This document shows, piece after piece, positions 54,592 to 63,683 of a DNA stretch of 64,000 nucleotides. Below the pieces are notes generated by a model, which was not told the DNA's origin, made no database searches, and was given only the letters and a program-made list of their open reading frames with translations. Source of the stretch: Bradyrhizobium centrolobii (GTDB lineage Bacteria > Pseudomonadota > Alphaproteobacteria > Rhizobiales > Xanthobacteraceae); NCBI RefSeq assembly GCF_001641635.1, contig NZ_LUUB01000097.1:1-64000 (forward strand), in the 5' to 3' direction. Made by a program: the position numbers and the translations under genes. How positions within the stretch are numbered: the first letter of the stretch is position 1; each line of letters starts with the position of its first letter.

Positions 54592-55605
54592 ATGGACGAC
54601 CTGAAATCGATCATTGGAAAAGTGGCGACCGGCGCCAGCCTGTCGCGTGACGAAGCGGCTTCCGCCTTCGATGCCATGATGTCCGGCGAGGCCACGCCCT
54701 CGCAGATGGGCGGCCTTCTGATGGCGCTGCGCGTACGCGGTGAGACCGTGGACGAGATCACCGGCGCGGTCTCGGCGATGCGCTCCAAGATGCTCAAGGT
54801 CACGGCGCCAACGGACGCCGTCGACATCGTCGGCACCGGCGGCGACGGCTCGGGCTCGGTCAACGTCTCGACCTGCGCCTCCTTCATCGTCTCGGGCGCC
54901 GGCGTACCGGTGGCCAAGCACGGCAATCGCGCGCTGTCGTCGCGCTCGGGCGCGGCCGACGTGCTCGCCTCGCTCGGGGTCAAGATCGATCTCAGGCCCG
55001 ACGAGGTCGGGCGCTGCGTGAGCGAATGCGGCATCGGCTTCATGTTCGCACCTGCCCACCATCCTGCCATGAAGAACGTCGGCCCGACCCGGGTCGAGCT
55101 TGCGACGCGCACGATCTTCAACCTGCTCGGACCGCTCTCCAACCCGGCCGGCGTGAAGCGGCAGATGGTCGGCGTGTTCTCGCGGCAATGGGTGCAGCCG
55201 CTGGCGCAGGTGCTGAGAAATCTCGGCTCCGAATCCGTCTGGGTCGTGCACGGCTCCGATGGCCTCGACGAGATCACCCTCACCGGCCCGACCTTCGTCT
55301 CGGCGCTCGAGAACGGCGAGATCAGGAATTTCGAGGTGACGCCGGAGGACGCGGGCCTGCCGCGCTGTGCGGCCGGTGCGCTCAAGGGCGGCGATGCCGA
55401 CGCCAATGCGACCGCACTGCAAAGCGTGCTCGACGGCAAGCCGAGCCCCTATCGCGACGTCGCGCTGATGAACGCGGCGGCCGCGCTGGTCGTCGCCGGG
55501 CGCGCCAAGGACCTCAAGGAAGGCGTCGCAATCGGCGCGAAGTCACTCGACAGCGGCGCGGCGAACGCACGGCTGAAGCATCTGATCGCGGTCTCGAACG
55601 GCTGA
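54592..55605 (+). CDS. trpD: Anthranilate phosphoribosyltransferase
   Basis: A 337-residue tryptophan-pathway enzyme. DIVGTGGDGSGSVNVSTCAS binds PRPP pyrophosphate. KHGNRALSSRSGAADVLASL and a KNVGPTRVELATRTIFN region complete the active site. It precedes trpC by 6 nt. No trpE or trpG lies in the window, consistent with a separate fused trpEG in rhizobia. Confidence 0.97.
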   Translation: MDDLKSIIGKVATGASLSRDEAASAFDAMMSGEATPSQMGGLLMALRVRGETVDEITGAVSAMRSKMLKVTAPTDAVDIVGTGGDGSGSVNVSTCASFIVSGAGVPVAKHGNRALSSRSGAADVLASLGVKIDLRPDEVGRCVSECGIGFMFAPAHHPAMKNVGPTRVELATRTIFNLLGPLSNPAGVKRQMVGVFSRQWVQPLAQVLRNLGSESVWVVHGSDGLDEITLTGPTFVSALENGEIRNFEVTPEDAGLPRCAAGALKGGDADANATALQSVLDGKPSPYRDVALMNAAAALVVAGRAKDLKEGVAIGAKSLDSGAANARLKHLIAVSNG

Positions 55606-55611
55606 GCCCAC

Positions 55612-56436
55612 ATGTCGGACATCCTGACCAAGATCGAGGCGTACAAGCGCGAGGATATCGCCGCGGCCAAGCGCGCGCAGCCGCTGTCCGCGGTCGAGGC
55701 GAAGGCCAAGGCGCAAGGAGCGCCCCGCGGCTTCGTGCGCGCGATCAAAACCAGGCACGCCAACGGTGATTACGCGCTGATCGCAGAGGTCAAGAAAGCA
55801 TCGCCCTCAAAGGGATTGATCCGCGCCGATTTCGATCCGCCGCTGCTCGCCAGGGCCTATGAGGCGGGTGGCGCTGCGTGCCTGTCGGTGCTGACGGATG
55901 CGCCCTCGTTTCAGGGCCATCTCGACTTCATGGTGGCCGCGCGCGCGGCGACCTCGCTGCCGGTGCTGCGCAAGGACTTCATGTTCGACACCTATCAGGT
56001 GGCCGAAGCCCGTGCGCATGGCGCGGACTGCATCCTCATCATCATGGCCGCGCTCGACGATGCGACCGCAAAGGATCTCGAAGACGCCGCCCTCGCCTAT
56101 GGCATGGATGTGCTGATCGAGATCCACGACCGCGCCGAGCTCGACCGGGCGCTAAAACTTCGCTCGCCCATGATCGGCGTCAACAACCGTAACCTGCGGA
56201 CATTCGAGACGACGCTTGCGACCAGCGAGGCGCTGGCGCCACTGATCCCGCAGGAACGGCTGATGGTCGGCGAGAGCGGCATCTTCACGCCGGCCGACCT
56301 TGTGCGGCTCGAACGCGTCGGCATGTCGACCTTCCTGGTCGGCGAAAGCCTGATGCGGCAGGCCGACGTGACCGCGGCTACACGCACGCTGCTCGCGCGT
56401 GGCAACGATGCGGCGCGCACAACGGGCACGCGCTGA
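55612..56436 (+). CDS. trpC: Indole-3-glycerol-phosphate synthase
   Basis: A 274-residue TIM-barrel enzyme. The catalytic lysine is in AEVKKASPSKGLI; LRKDFMFDTYQV, IGVNNRNLRTFE and VGESGIFTPADL are the other barrel motifs. No trpF fusion. moaC starts 1 nt after its stop. Confidence 0.97.
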   Translation: MSDILTKIEAYKREDIAAAKRAQPLSAVEAKAKAQGAPRGFVRAIKTRHANGDYALIAEVKKASPSKGLIRADFDPPLLARAYEAGGAACLSVLTDAPSFQGHLDFMVAARAATSLPVLRKDFMFDTYQVAEARAHGADCILIIMAALDDATAKDLEDAALAYGMDVLIEIHDRAELDRALKLRSPMIGVNNRNLRTFETTLATSEALAPLIPQERLMVGESGIFTPADLVRLERVGMSTFLVGESLMRQADVTAATRTLLARGNDAARTTGTR

Positions 56437-56437
56437 G

Positions 56438-56953
56438 ATGGCGCGCAAGCTCGCCAGGCCGGTAACGAAGGTCGCGTCCACGTCTGCCCTCACCCATATC
56501 GGCGCCTCCGGCGAGGCGCGGATGGTCGACGTTTCGGAGAAGCCGGCGACCGAGCGAACCGCGGTCGCAGAAGGCCGCGTCATCATGAGCAAGGGAACGC
56601 TGGAGCTGATCCGCTCCGGCAACGCCAAGAAGGGCGACGTGCTCGGCACCGCGCGTATCGCCGGCATCATGGCGGCGAAGCGCACCTCGGAGCTGATCCC
56701 GCTCTGCCACCCGCTGGCGCTGTCGAAGGTCACGGTCGACATCGAGCCCGATGCGATGCTGCCGGGTTGCCTCGTACGCGCAACCGTGAAGGTGACGGGT
56801 CCCACCGGCGTCGAGATGGAGGCGCTCACCGCGGTGTCGGTTGCCTGCCTCACCATCTACGACATGATCAAGGCGGTGGAGCGCGGCGTGCGCATCGAGG
56901 GCATCCATCTCGTCGAGAAGATGGGCGGCAAGTCCGGCCACTACCGCGCCTGA
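56438..56953 (+). CDS. moaC: Cyclic pyranopterin monophosphate synthase
   Basis: A 171-residue molybdenum-cofactor enzyme. KKGDVLGTARIAGIMAAKRT and ELIPLCHPLALSKV form the catalytic site, with the conserved Asp in LTIYDMIKAVERG and KMGGKSGHY at the end. The ATG at 56438 is 1 nt past the trpC stop; an in-frame codon at 56399 would overlap trpC. In many relatives moeA and lexA follow; here an opposing regulator gene follows instead. Confidence 0.95.
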   Translation: MARKLARPVTKVASTSALTHIGASGEARMVDVSEKPATERTAVAEGRVIMSKGTLELIRSGNAKKGDVLGTARIAGIMAAKRTSELIPLCHPLALSKVTVDIEPDAMLPGCLVRATVKVTGPTGVEMEALTAVSVACLTIYDMIKAVERGVRIEGIHLVEKMGGKSGHYRA

Positions 56954-56969
56954 GCGCGCACGTCCCGAT

Positions 56970-57563
56970 CTATTTCGCCTCGCGCTGCCGCTCGCGATAG
57001 GCACGCGTCTTCATCCGGTTGCCGCACAGCGTCGACATGCACCATCGCCGCGTCGCCGGTTTCGACCGGTCGAAAAACACCCGGCGGCATTCCTCCGACG
57101 CGCACATTTTCAGCCGGTCCAGCGTTCCCACAAGCGCAGCGTCGTGAAGCTCGATCGCGACCGCTGACAGGCCGGCGAGTGCATCCTCGCGCGCTGCCGA
57201 CAACGTTGCGCCGCGGCCCGCACGGACTTCCACCCGCAACGGGAAGGGCGCGAGCGCGCGATCGAGCGCGCCGAGGACGTCTCGGTTCCGGCGTCGCTCG
57301 GCCGGGTCGCATTGCAGATAGGCGCGTAGCGCCTCGCGCAGCCGCAGCGCAGTTTCGAACATCGCGGGGGTGACACGTCCGCCGTCGCCGCCAAGGCCGC
57401 GTTCCACCATCCAGTCCGCAAGTTCCTTCGGCCCGGCGAGTTCGTCGCTCTGCGGGTGCTCCACGCCGAAATGCGTGAAGTGGCGAAGATCAAGCGTGTT
57501 GGCGAAATCGTAGACGTTCGCCAGCGCGTCGGGAACCTTGAACTTGCGTGACTCTCTCGACAT
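56970..57563 (-). CDS. CGNR zinc-finger transcriptional regulator (ABATE domain)
   Basis: A 197-residue protein. An N-terminal ABATE-type ligand domain (LANVYDFANTLDLRHF, ELADWMVERGLGG) is followed by a stress-response CGNR zinc finger at about 155-190 (CASEECRRVFFDRS, RWCMSTLCGNRMKTRAY) with four cysteines. The group is thought to regulate neighbouring genes. The ATG at 57563 fits the start; a GTG lies at 57587. It is divergent from an amidase-transporter pair, with two matching operators between (57586-57649), so it probably controls both itself and that pair. Confidence 0.88.
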   Translation of the reverse strand: MSRESRKFKVPDALANVYDFANTLDLRHFTHFGVEHPQSDELAGPKELADWMVERGLGGDGGRVTPAMFETALRLREALRAYLQCDPAERRRNRDVLGALDRALAPFPLRVEVRAGRGATLSAAREDALAGLSAVAIELHDAALVGTLDRLKMCASEECRRVFFDRSKPATRRWCMSTLCGNRMKTRAYRERQREAK

Positions 57564-57585
57564 CGGAACACCCAGAGATTTGAAC

Positions 57586-57608
57586 ACCGGTAAAACATAT
57601 TTACTGGT
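57586..57608. promoter_or_regulatory. Operator 1 for the CGNR regulator (predicted)
   Basis: ACCGGTAAA (57586-57594) and TTTACTGGT (57600-57608) form a 23-bp dyad with one mismatch. The half-site ACCNGTA is shared with operator 2. It lies 22 bp before the CGNR start codon. Binding is inferred from symmetry and place. Confidence 0.65.
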
Positions 57609-57618
57609 TTACGGCAAG

Positions 57619-57649
57619 AGACACCCGTATATTATTTATACTGGTGTCT
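57619..57649. promoter_or_regulatory. Operator 2 for the CGNR regulator (predicted)
   Basis: AGACACCCGTATA (57619-57631) and TATACTGGTGTCT (57637-57649) pair in 12 of 13 positions around TTATT. The inner 23 bp (57623-57645) has the same ends and length as operator 1; the centres are 37 bp apart. It ends 53 bp before the amidase GTG, likely over its promoter. Confidence 0.7.
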
Positions 57650-57702
57650 ATCCCTCTTCGGGATCGGTGTCATTGCGATAGCGAAAATGGAGAACGCGAG
57701 CC

Positions 57703-59118
57703 GTGGCCGACGCCCTGCACTATCTCGAACTCACCGAGCTCGCTGCACGCCTCAAGGCGCGCGAAATCTCCGCGCTGGACGTGACGCGCGCGCAACTCGA
57801 CCGTATCGACGCGCTGGACCGTGAACTCGGCAGCTACGTTCACGTCATGGCGGAATCGGCCATCGCCGAGGCGAAAACCGCGGATGCCGAAATCGCTCAT
57901 GGCCGGTATCGGGGCCCGCTGCATGGCGTGCCGGTTGCGCTGAAGGATCTGTTCTGGACCAAGGGCATTCCGACGGCGGCGGGCACCACGGTTCATCGCG
58001 ATTTTCGTCCCGGTGAAGACGCAACCGTCGTGCGCCGGCTCAAGGACGCAGGCGCCGTGGTGCTCGGCAAGGTGCAGCTCACCGAGGGCGCCTATTCCGA
58101 TCACCATCCGTTGGTGACGCCGCCGAAGAATCCGTGGAATGCGGGTTACTGGCCGGGCATTTCATCCAGCGGCTCGGCGGTCGCGACAGCCGCCGGACTT
58201 TGCTACGGCTCGCTCGGCTCCGACACCGGCGGCTCGATCCGTTGGCCGTCCGCCGCCAACGGCCTGACCGGGCTGAAGCCAAGCTGGGGCCGCGTCAGCC
58301 GCCACGGCACGTTCGAGCTGGCGGCGACGCTCGACCATATCGGACCAATCGGCCGCAGCGCGGCCGATGCCGGCGCGATGCTCGGCGTCATCGCCGGACA
58401 GGACCCGAACGATCCGACGTCGCTGCTCAATCCGGTGCCCGACTATCTGGCCGCGGCCGCACAGGACGTGCGGGGCTTGCGGATCGGGGTCGACACCGCC
58501 TGGAACAGCGACGACGTGGATGCCGCGACACAGCGCGTGTTGGCGGACGCCATTGATGCATTCCGTGCGCTTGGCGCTGACATCGTCGATGTCAGATTTC
58601 CCGACGTGATGCAGACGATCGCCGACTGGACCCCGAATTGTGCGGTGGAAGCTGCGGTTGCGCACGAGGCGACCTATCCTGCCCGCAAGGAAGAGTACGG
58701 TCCGATCCTCGCCTCGGTGATCGAGGCCGGCCGCGCGCTCTCCGCTCTCGATTATCAGAAGATCCTGCTGCGGCGGCTGGCGATGCGCGGCCGGGTGGCC
58801 GCGCTGTTCGAGTCCATCGACCTGCTGCTGATCCCGGTGCACCCGTTTCCGCCCTTGACGCTCGCCATGATCCGGACGCTCGGCGAGCAGCCGAACCTGA
58901 TCGCGAAGCTGCAGCGCTACACCTGCCCGTTCGACATGACAGGTCATCCCACGATCACGCTGCCGGGTGGTGCGTCGGCGGACGGACTGCCGATCGCGTT
59001 CCAGCTCGTCGCCGCTCATCTCGACGAGGCCCAGCTCGTGCGCGCTGGTGCTGCGTTCCAGCGCACCACGTCCTGGCATCGTCGCCATCCTTCCCTCACC
59101 TCGCGGAGGCAACATTGA
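57703..59118 (+). CDS. Amidase signature-family hydrolase
   Basis: A 471-residue amidase. The catalytic triad is readable: Lys in VPVALKDLFW, the cis-Ser in GISSSGSAVATAAG, and the nucleophile Ser in GSDTGGSIRWPSA. Length fits amidases acting on small amides or as in GatA-like enzymes, but no gatB or gatC is nearby, so it is catabolic. GTG start. The MFS gene overlaps its stop (TTGA), and the upstream operators suggest induction by its substrate through the CGNR regulator. Confidence 0.92.
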   Translation: MADALHYLELTELAARLKAREISALDVTRAQLDRIDALDRELGSYVHVMAESAIAEAKTADAEIAHGRYRGPLHGVPVALKDLFWTKGIPTAAGTTVHRDFRPGEDATVVRRLKDAGAVVLGKVQLTEGAYSDHHPLVTPPKNPWNAGYWPGISSSGSAVATAAGLCYGSLGSDTGGSIRWPSAANGLTGLKPSWGRVSRHGTFELAATLDHIGPIGRSAADAGAMLGVIAGQDPNDPTSLLNPVPDYLAAAAQDVRGLRIGVDTAWNSDDVDAATQRVLADAIDAFRALGADIVDVRFPDVMQTIADWTPNCAVEAAVAHEATYPARKEEYGPILASVIEAGRALSALDYQKILLRRLAMRGRVAALFESIDLLLIPVHPFPPLTLAMIRTLGEQPNLIAKLQRYTCPFDMTGHPTITLPGGASADGLPIAFQLVAAHLDEAQLVRAGAAFQRTTSWHRRHPSLTSRRQH

Positions 59119-60374
59119 CCATTCAATCCACCACGCTGGCTCCTCGCAGCATTTTCCACGGCTGGTTCGTCGTCGCGGCGGCATTCGCCGTCATGTTCGT
59201 CGGCTTCGGTTCCGCCTACACGTTCAGCGTCTTTCTGGAGCCGCTCCAGCACGATTTCGGCGCTTCGCGCGGATCGATCTCGCTGGTGTTTTCGATCGCG
59301 GGATTTCTCTACTTTGCGCTCGGTCTCGTCAGCGGTCCGCTCGCCGACCGGCTCGGCTCACGTCCGCTTGCCGTCACCGGCATGATCCTGGTCGCGGTCG
59401 GCCTTGCGGCCGCGAGCGCAGCACGCTCGCTTGTCGAGGTCTATCTCGCCTATGGGCTCGGCGTCGGCCTCGGGGTCGGCTGCGCCTATGTTCCCGCGAT
59501 CGGTGCGGTGCAACGCTGGTTCGTGAGGCGCCGCGGCTTTGCCTCCGGGCTCGCCGTCAGCGGCATCGGGCTCGGCACGCTGGCCATGCCGCCGCTCGCC
59601 GCACTGTTGATCGCATCCGTGGGCTGGCGCGGCGCCTATCTGGCGCTGGGCGTGATCGCGCTTGTGATAGGCGGCGGGCTGTCGCTGCTGATCGAGAACG
59701 ATCCGAAGGATCGCCGCCTCGGCCCCGACGGCGATCCGCCTCGCGAAGCTGCGAGCTCGACCAACAACGGCGGCGCCTCGATGCGCGAGGCCGTCCGTTC
59801 GTCGCGCTTTGGCGGCCTCTATGTGTCGTGTCTCGTCTGTTCCTTTGGCGCCTTCATCCCGTTCGTCCACCTCGTGCCGTACGCGCGCGACCATGGCGTT
59901 GCGGCGTCGTCCGCCGTGCTGCTGCTCGGGATGATCGGGGCCGGCAGCACCGCGGGCCGCTTCTTCCTCGGCGCGCTTGCCGACCGCATGGGCCGCGACC
60001 GCTCGCTGATCATGGTGCTCATCGGGATGGCGCTCGCCATGGTGATCTGGGCCATTGCGGCTGATGTCTGGACCCTCACCGCTTTCGCCTTCGTCTACGG
60101 CGTATTCTACGGCGGCTGGGTCGCGGTGCTGCCCTCTGTGGTCATGGACTATTTTGGCGGACGCAACGTCAGCGGAATCATCGGCATTCTCTACACCAGC
60201 GTCGCGTTCGGCACGCTGGTTGGCCCGAGCGCCGCTGGCTTCGCCTACGACGTCAACCACAGCTATGCGCTGCCGATCCTGATCAGCGCCGCCGCGAACA
60301 TCGTCGCGGCGCTGATCGTGGTGGCGATACTGGCGCGCAGTGGAACGCCTGCGATCAAGTCAGCGAAGAGCTGA
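59115..60374 (+). CDS. MFS transporter coupled to the amidase
   Basis: A 419-residue permease with about twelve helices, MCT/oxalate-formate-like. It has the helix-1 region FHGWFVVAAAFAVMFVGFG, the loop PLADRLGSRPLAVTG and a central loop with DRRLGPDGDPP. The TTG start at 59115 overlaps the amidase stop and has GGAGG at 59104-59108. It probably imports the amidase substrate or exports its product. Confidence 0.92.
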   Translation: MTIQSTTLAPRSIFHGWFVVAAAFAVMFVGFGSAYTFSVFLEPLQHDFGASRGSISLVFSIAGFLYFALGLVSGPLADRLGSRPLAVTGMILVAVGLAAASAARSLVEVYLAYGLGVGLGVGCAYVPAIGAVQRWFVRRRGFASGLAVSGIGLGTLAMPPLAALLIASVGWRGAYLALGVIALVIGGGLSLLIENDPKDRRLGPDGDPPREAASSTNNGGASMREAVRSSRFGGLYVSCLVCSFGAFIPFVHLVPYARDHGVAASSAVLLLGMIGAGSTAGRFFLGALADRMGRDRSLIMVLIGMALAMVIWAIAADVWTLTAFAFVYGVFYGGWVAVLPSVVMDYFGGRNVSGIIGILYTSVAFGTLVGPSAAGFAYDVNHSYALPILISAAANIVAALIVVAILARSGTPAIKSAKS

Positions 60375-60452
60375 CCCGAATTTGGTGTTGAGCTGGCGGC
60401 AAGCATCGCCAGACGCTTAGATGGTTAAGCGCCGGTTGATGGCCGACCCGCC

Positions 60453-60497
60453 GGCAGGAATTGTCCGCCAAGGCGATGAACTTCGGCAATTCCTGCC
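60453..60497. repeat. Inverted repeat upstream of the GGDEF-EAL gene
   Basis: GGCAGGAATTG (60453-60463) and CAATTCCTGCC (60487-60497) are perfect 11-bp arms around a 23-nt loop. It lies between the MFS stop and the GGDEF-EAL start. It may be a terminator of the amidase-MFS pair without a U tract, or an upstream control site. Confidence 0.55.
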
Positions 60498-60654
60498 CGC
60501 TTTTGGGCGTCGCGCATCGCTCGCGTTTGCGCGGACCGATTCACTCTGCGTTAACCGCGCTTCCTAACCCCGCCTCCATATCGTTCCCGTAAACCAACGG
60601 GTGTTTCCGGGCTCAAGAACTGATCCTGGCGTGTGCACGGCAGCGATCGAGACC

Positions 60655-63372
60655 ATGACGAGATACGGCAGTCGCCTCCTCGACCAGGCATTCGTCCGCA
60701 GCGGACCGATCCGCTGGCTGGTGGTGGGCGGCGCACTCCTGATCGCGGCGATCGCCGTCGGTGCGACGCTGATGGCGCAGAACTACCGCGAACGCGCGCT
60801 GCGCAACAGCGGTCGCGAGCTGGAGAACACCGTTCTGCTGCTCGCCCACCATTTCGATCAGCAGTTGCAGGATTTCGCGGTCATCCAGAAGGATTTCATC
60901 GACCACGTGCGCGCGACCGGAATCGCGAACGCGGAGGACTATCGCAAGCGTTTGTCCGGCCAGGACATCCACCGGATGCTGCGCTCGAAGATCGAGGCGC
61001 TGCCCTATATGGGTGGCGTCAACGTCATCGACGCCGACGGCAATCTGATCAATTCATCGACGGCGTGGCCGGCCCCGAAGGTCAACGTCGCCGATCGTTC
61101 CTATTTCCGGACCTTCAGGTACGATCCCTACGCGCCGGACGTGCTGATCGAGCCGGTGCACAGCCGTATTTCCGGCGCCTGGACGATCCTGATCCTACGC
61201 AGGATCGTGGGACCGAACGGCGAGTTCATGGGAATCATCGGGCGCGGCATCGAGCCCGCCAACTTCGAGAAATTCTTCGAGTCCGTGGTGCTCGGCGAAG
61301 GCGCGACGATCTCGATGCTGCATCGCGACGGCACGCTGCTCGCCCGTTATCCCCACGCAAGCGACCTGATGGGACGGAATTTCAAGGCCGGCCCGTTCGA
61401 GCAGCAGAGGATCTTCGGGCTTGATCACTTCGCCGGACGCTTCGTCAGTCCGGTCGACGGCGAGGACCGGCTGATCTCCGCGCGCGCCCTGCCCCACTTC
61501 CCGATCCTGATGATGGCGACCACCACGCGCGCTGCGGCATTGGCCGACTGGCGCGAGCAGATCGGCATCCTGATCTCGATCGCTGGCGCCTCGGCGCTCG
61601 CCATCGCAGGCGTCCTGATCGCGATCGTGCGCAAGCTCTTGGAGCAGCATCGCCTCTCGCGCGAGCGGCTGATGCTGGAGAAGCAGCGCCTCGACCGGGC
61701 CGTAAACAACATGACCCAGGGCCTCTTGCTGTTCGACGCCTCGCAGCAGCTCGTGGTCTGCAACCAGCGCTACATCGAGATGTACGGTTTGTCGGCCGAG
61801 GTCGTGAGGCCTGGCTGCAGTTTCCACGACATCATCGCGCACCGCAGGGCCACGGGCTCCTTCGCCGGCGATGTGGACCAATACGTCGCGCGCGTGCTGC
61901 GCGGCATCCATGTGCGCAACTCCATGGTCGTCGACACCTCCGACGGCCGCTCGATCCACATCCTCAACGAGCCGCTGGGGGATGGCGGCTGGGTGGCGAC
62001 GCATGAGGACATCACCGAGCGGCGGCGCATCGAGGAACGCATCACCCACCTTGCCCATTACGATGCGCTGACCGATCTGCCCAACCGCACCATGTTCCAT
62101 GAGCATCTGCGCGAGGCCCTGGGTGCCATCGTCGACGGCGAAGAGCTCGCGGTGCATTACATCGACATCGACGAGTTCAAGGGCGTCAACGACGCGCTTG
62201 GCCATCTCGTCGGCGACGAGCTCTTGAAATCGGTCGCGGCAAGCCTTGACCGCTGTGCAGGACCGACCGATTTCGTGGCGCGCCTCGGCGGCGATGAGTT
62301 CGCCATCGTGCAGGGCGCGGTGACCTCGGTGGACCAGGTCAACGATCTCGTCGCGCGGGTCCTCGCCGCCATCCGCGCGCCCTTCGACTGCATGGGCCAC
62401 CATCTCACCACCGACGCCAGCATCGGCATCGCGCTGGCGCCGCGGCATGGCACGGCGCTGGACCAAATCCTGAAGAACGCGGACATGGCGATGTATGCCG
62501 CCAAAGCCGCGGGCCGGCGCACCTACCGCTTCTTCGAGCCGGAGATGGACGCGCGCGTGCGCGAGCGGCGGCAGCTCGAGATTGACCTCCGCCACGCCAT
62601 CGCCCATGGCGGCCTCGAAGTCTATTACCAGCCCTGCCTCAGCCTGAAGGATGACCGCATCACCGGCTGCGAAGCGCTGGTGCGCTGGCGCCATCCCGAA
62701 CGCGGCATGGTCTCACCGGCCGAGTTCATCCCGATCGCCGAGGACACCGGACTCATCAACGAGATCGGCGAATGGGTGCTGGCGACCGCCTGCCGCGACG
62801 CCGCGAGCTGGCCCGACGACATCCGCCTCGCGGTCAACGTCTCGCCCGTGCAGTTCAAGAGCGGCACGCTGGCGCTGAATATCATGGCGGCGCTCGCCGC
62901 ATCCAACCTGCCGGCGAGCCGGCTCGAGCTAGAGATCACCGAGGCCGTGCTGATCCGCGACGACGAGACCGCTCTTGCAATCCTGCACCAGCTCCGCGCC
63001 ATCGGCGTGCGCATCGCGCTCGACGATTTCGGCACCGGCTACTCGTCGCTGAGCTACCTGCACCGCTTCCCGTTCGACAAGATCAAGATCGACCGCTGCT
63101 TCGTCAACGACATCGCCGGTCCCGACGGCTCCTCCAGCATCGTACAGGCCGTGGTCCACCTCGCCAGCGCCCGCCGCATGACCACCACGGCCGAGGGCGT
63201 CGAGACCGAGGAGCAGCAGCGCCTGCTGCGCACGCTCGGGTGTTCCGAGATGCAGGGCTATCTGTTCAGCGCGGCGAAGCCCGCGGACAATATCCTGGAG
63301 CTGTTCGCACTGCATCGCAGCCGGCTCGCCCGGCGCGGCGGCCACGAGGGCCGCCGCCGCGAGGCGAGCTAG
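60655..63372 (+). CDS. Membrane GGDEF-EAL protein with dCACHE-like sensor and PAS
   Basis: A 905-residue c-di-GMP protein. A first helix (WLVVGGALLIAAIAVGATLM), a periplasmic sensor of about 240 residues and a second helix (GILISIAGASALAIAGVLIA) are followed by PAS, GGDEF and EAL domains. LGGDEFAIV is intact, but the inhibitory RxxD site reads GPTD. The EAL domain has CEALVRWRHP, NVSPVQF, EITEAVLI, DDFGTGYSSL, KIDR and AEGVET, so it should hydrolyse c-di-GMP. The ATG at 60655 is used; a GTG at 60601 is possible. Confidence 0.93.
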   Translation: MTRYGSRLLDQAFVRSGPIRWLVVGGALLIAAIAVGATLMAQNYRERALRNSGRELENTVLLLAHHFDQQLQDFAVIQKDFIDHVRATGIANAEDYRKRLSGQDIHRMLRSKIEALPYMGGVNVIDADGNLINSSTAWPAPKVNVADRSYFRTFRYDPYAPDVLIEPVHSRISGAWTILILRRIVGPNGEFMGIIGRGIEPANFEKFFESVVLGEGATISMLHRDGTLLARYPHASDLMGRNFKAGPFEQQRIFGLDHFAGRFVSPVDGEDRLISARALPHFPILMMATTTRAAALADWREQIGILISIAGASALAIAGVLIAIVRKLLEQHRLSRERLMLEKQRLDRAVNNMTQGLLLFDASQQLVVCNQRYIEMYGLSAEVVRPGCSFHDIIAHRRATGSFAGDVDQYVARVLRGIHVRNSMVVDTSDGRSIHILNEPLGDGGWVATHEDITERRRIEERITHLAHYDALTDLPNRTMFHEHLREALGAIVDGEELAVHYIDIDEFKGVNDALGHLVGDELLKSVAASLDRCAGPTDFVARLGGDEFAIVQGAVTSVDQVNDLVARVLAAIRAPFDCMGHHLTTDASIGIALAPRHGTALDQILKNADMAMYAAKAAGRRTYRFFEPEMDARVRERRQLEIDLRHAIAHGGLEVYYQPCLSLKDDRITGCEALVRWRHPERGMVSPAEFIPIAEDTGLINEIGEWVLATACRDAASWPDDIRLAVNVSPVQFKSGTLALNIMAALAASNLPASRLELEITEAVLIRDDETALAILHQLRAIGVRIALDDFGTGYSSLSYLHRFPFDKIKIDRCFVNDIAGPDGSSSIVQAVVHLASARRMTTTAEGVETEEQQRLLRTLGCSEMQGYLFSAAKPADNILELFALHRSRLARRGGHEGRRREAS

Positions 63373-63683
63373 GTCGGTCTTGACGATAGCGACCCGATCA
63401 AGCTATTCCCACGCCCGCAGCTGCCGTGCCGACACGGCGCTGCCGTAGGCGTTACCGTCATCCAACGCGTCCTTTGTCGAGAGGATCCCAGCAGGGAGAT
63501 CTCGATTCACGAGACGCCACGGTATGCCATCAGCCTCCTGCCCTGCGACTGCACACCCGTTCGAGACGTCTGTTCCGGCGAGGCTCGCCCGCGCCGGAAT
63601 GCTCGCCGTCTTCTCGGAATCGTTCGCCGCTGGGACTCTCACGGTTGCCGTGGCCTCCAACCCAAATCCAGAGAGGCAGAACC
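63373..63683. other. Intergenic region before the SDR gene
   Basis: A 311-bp gap with no supported gene. A minus-strand frame at 63403-63660 has no recognisable domain or ribosome-binding site. No strong dyad or RNA gene is evident. Confidence 0.5.

Noticed and set aside
58162..59184. 340-codon minus-strand frame opposite the amidase
   Set aside because: The amidase triad on the plus strand is intact. The minus-strand product is Arg/Gly-rich with no domain.
63403..63660. 85-codon minus-strand frame before the SDR gene
   Set aside because: No ribosome-binding site, signal or recognisable motif; kept only as part of the intergenic region.
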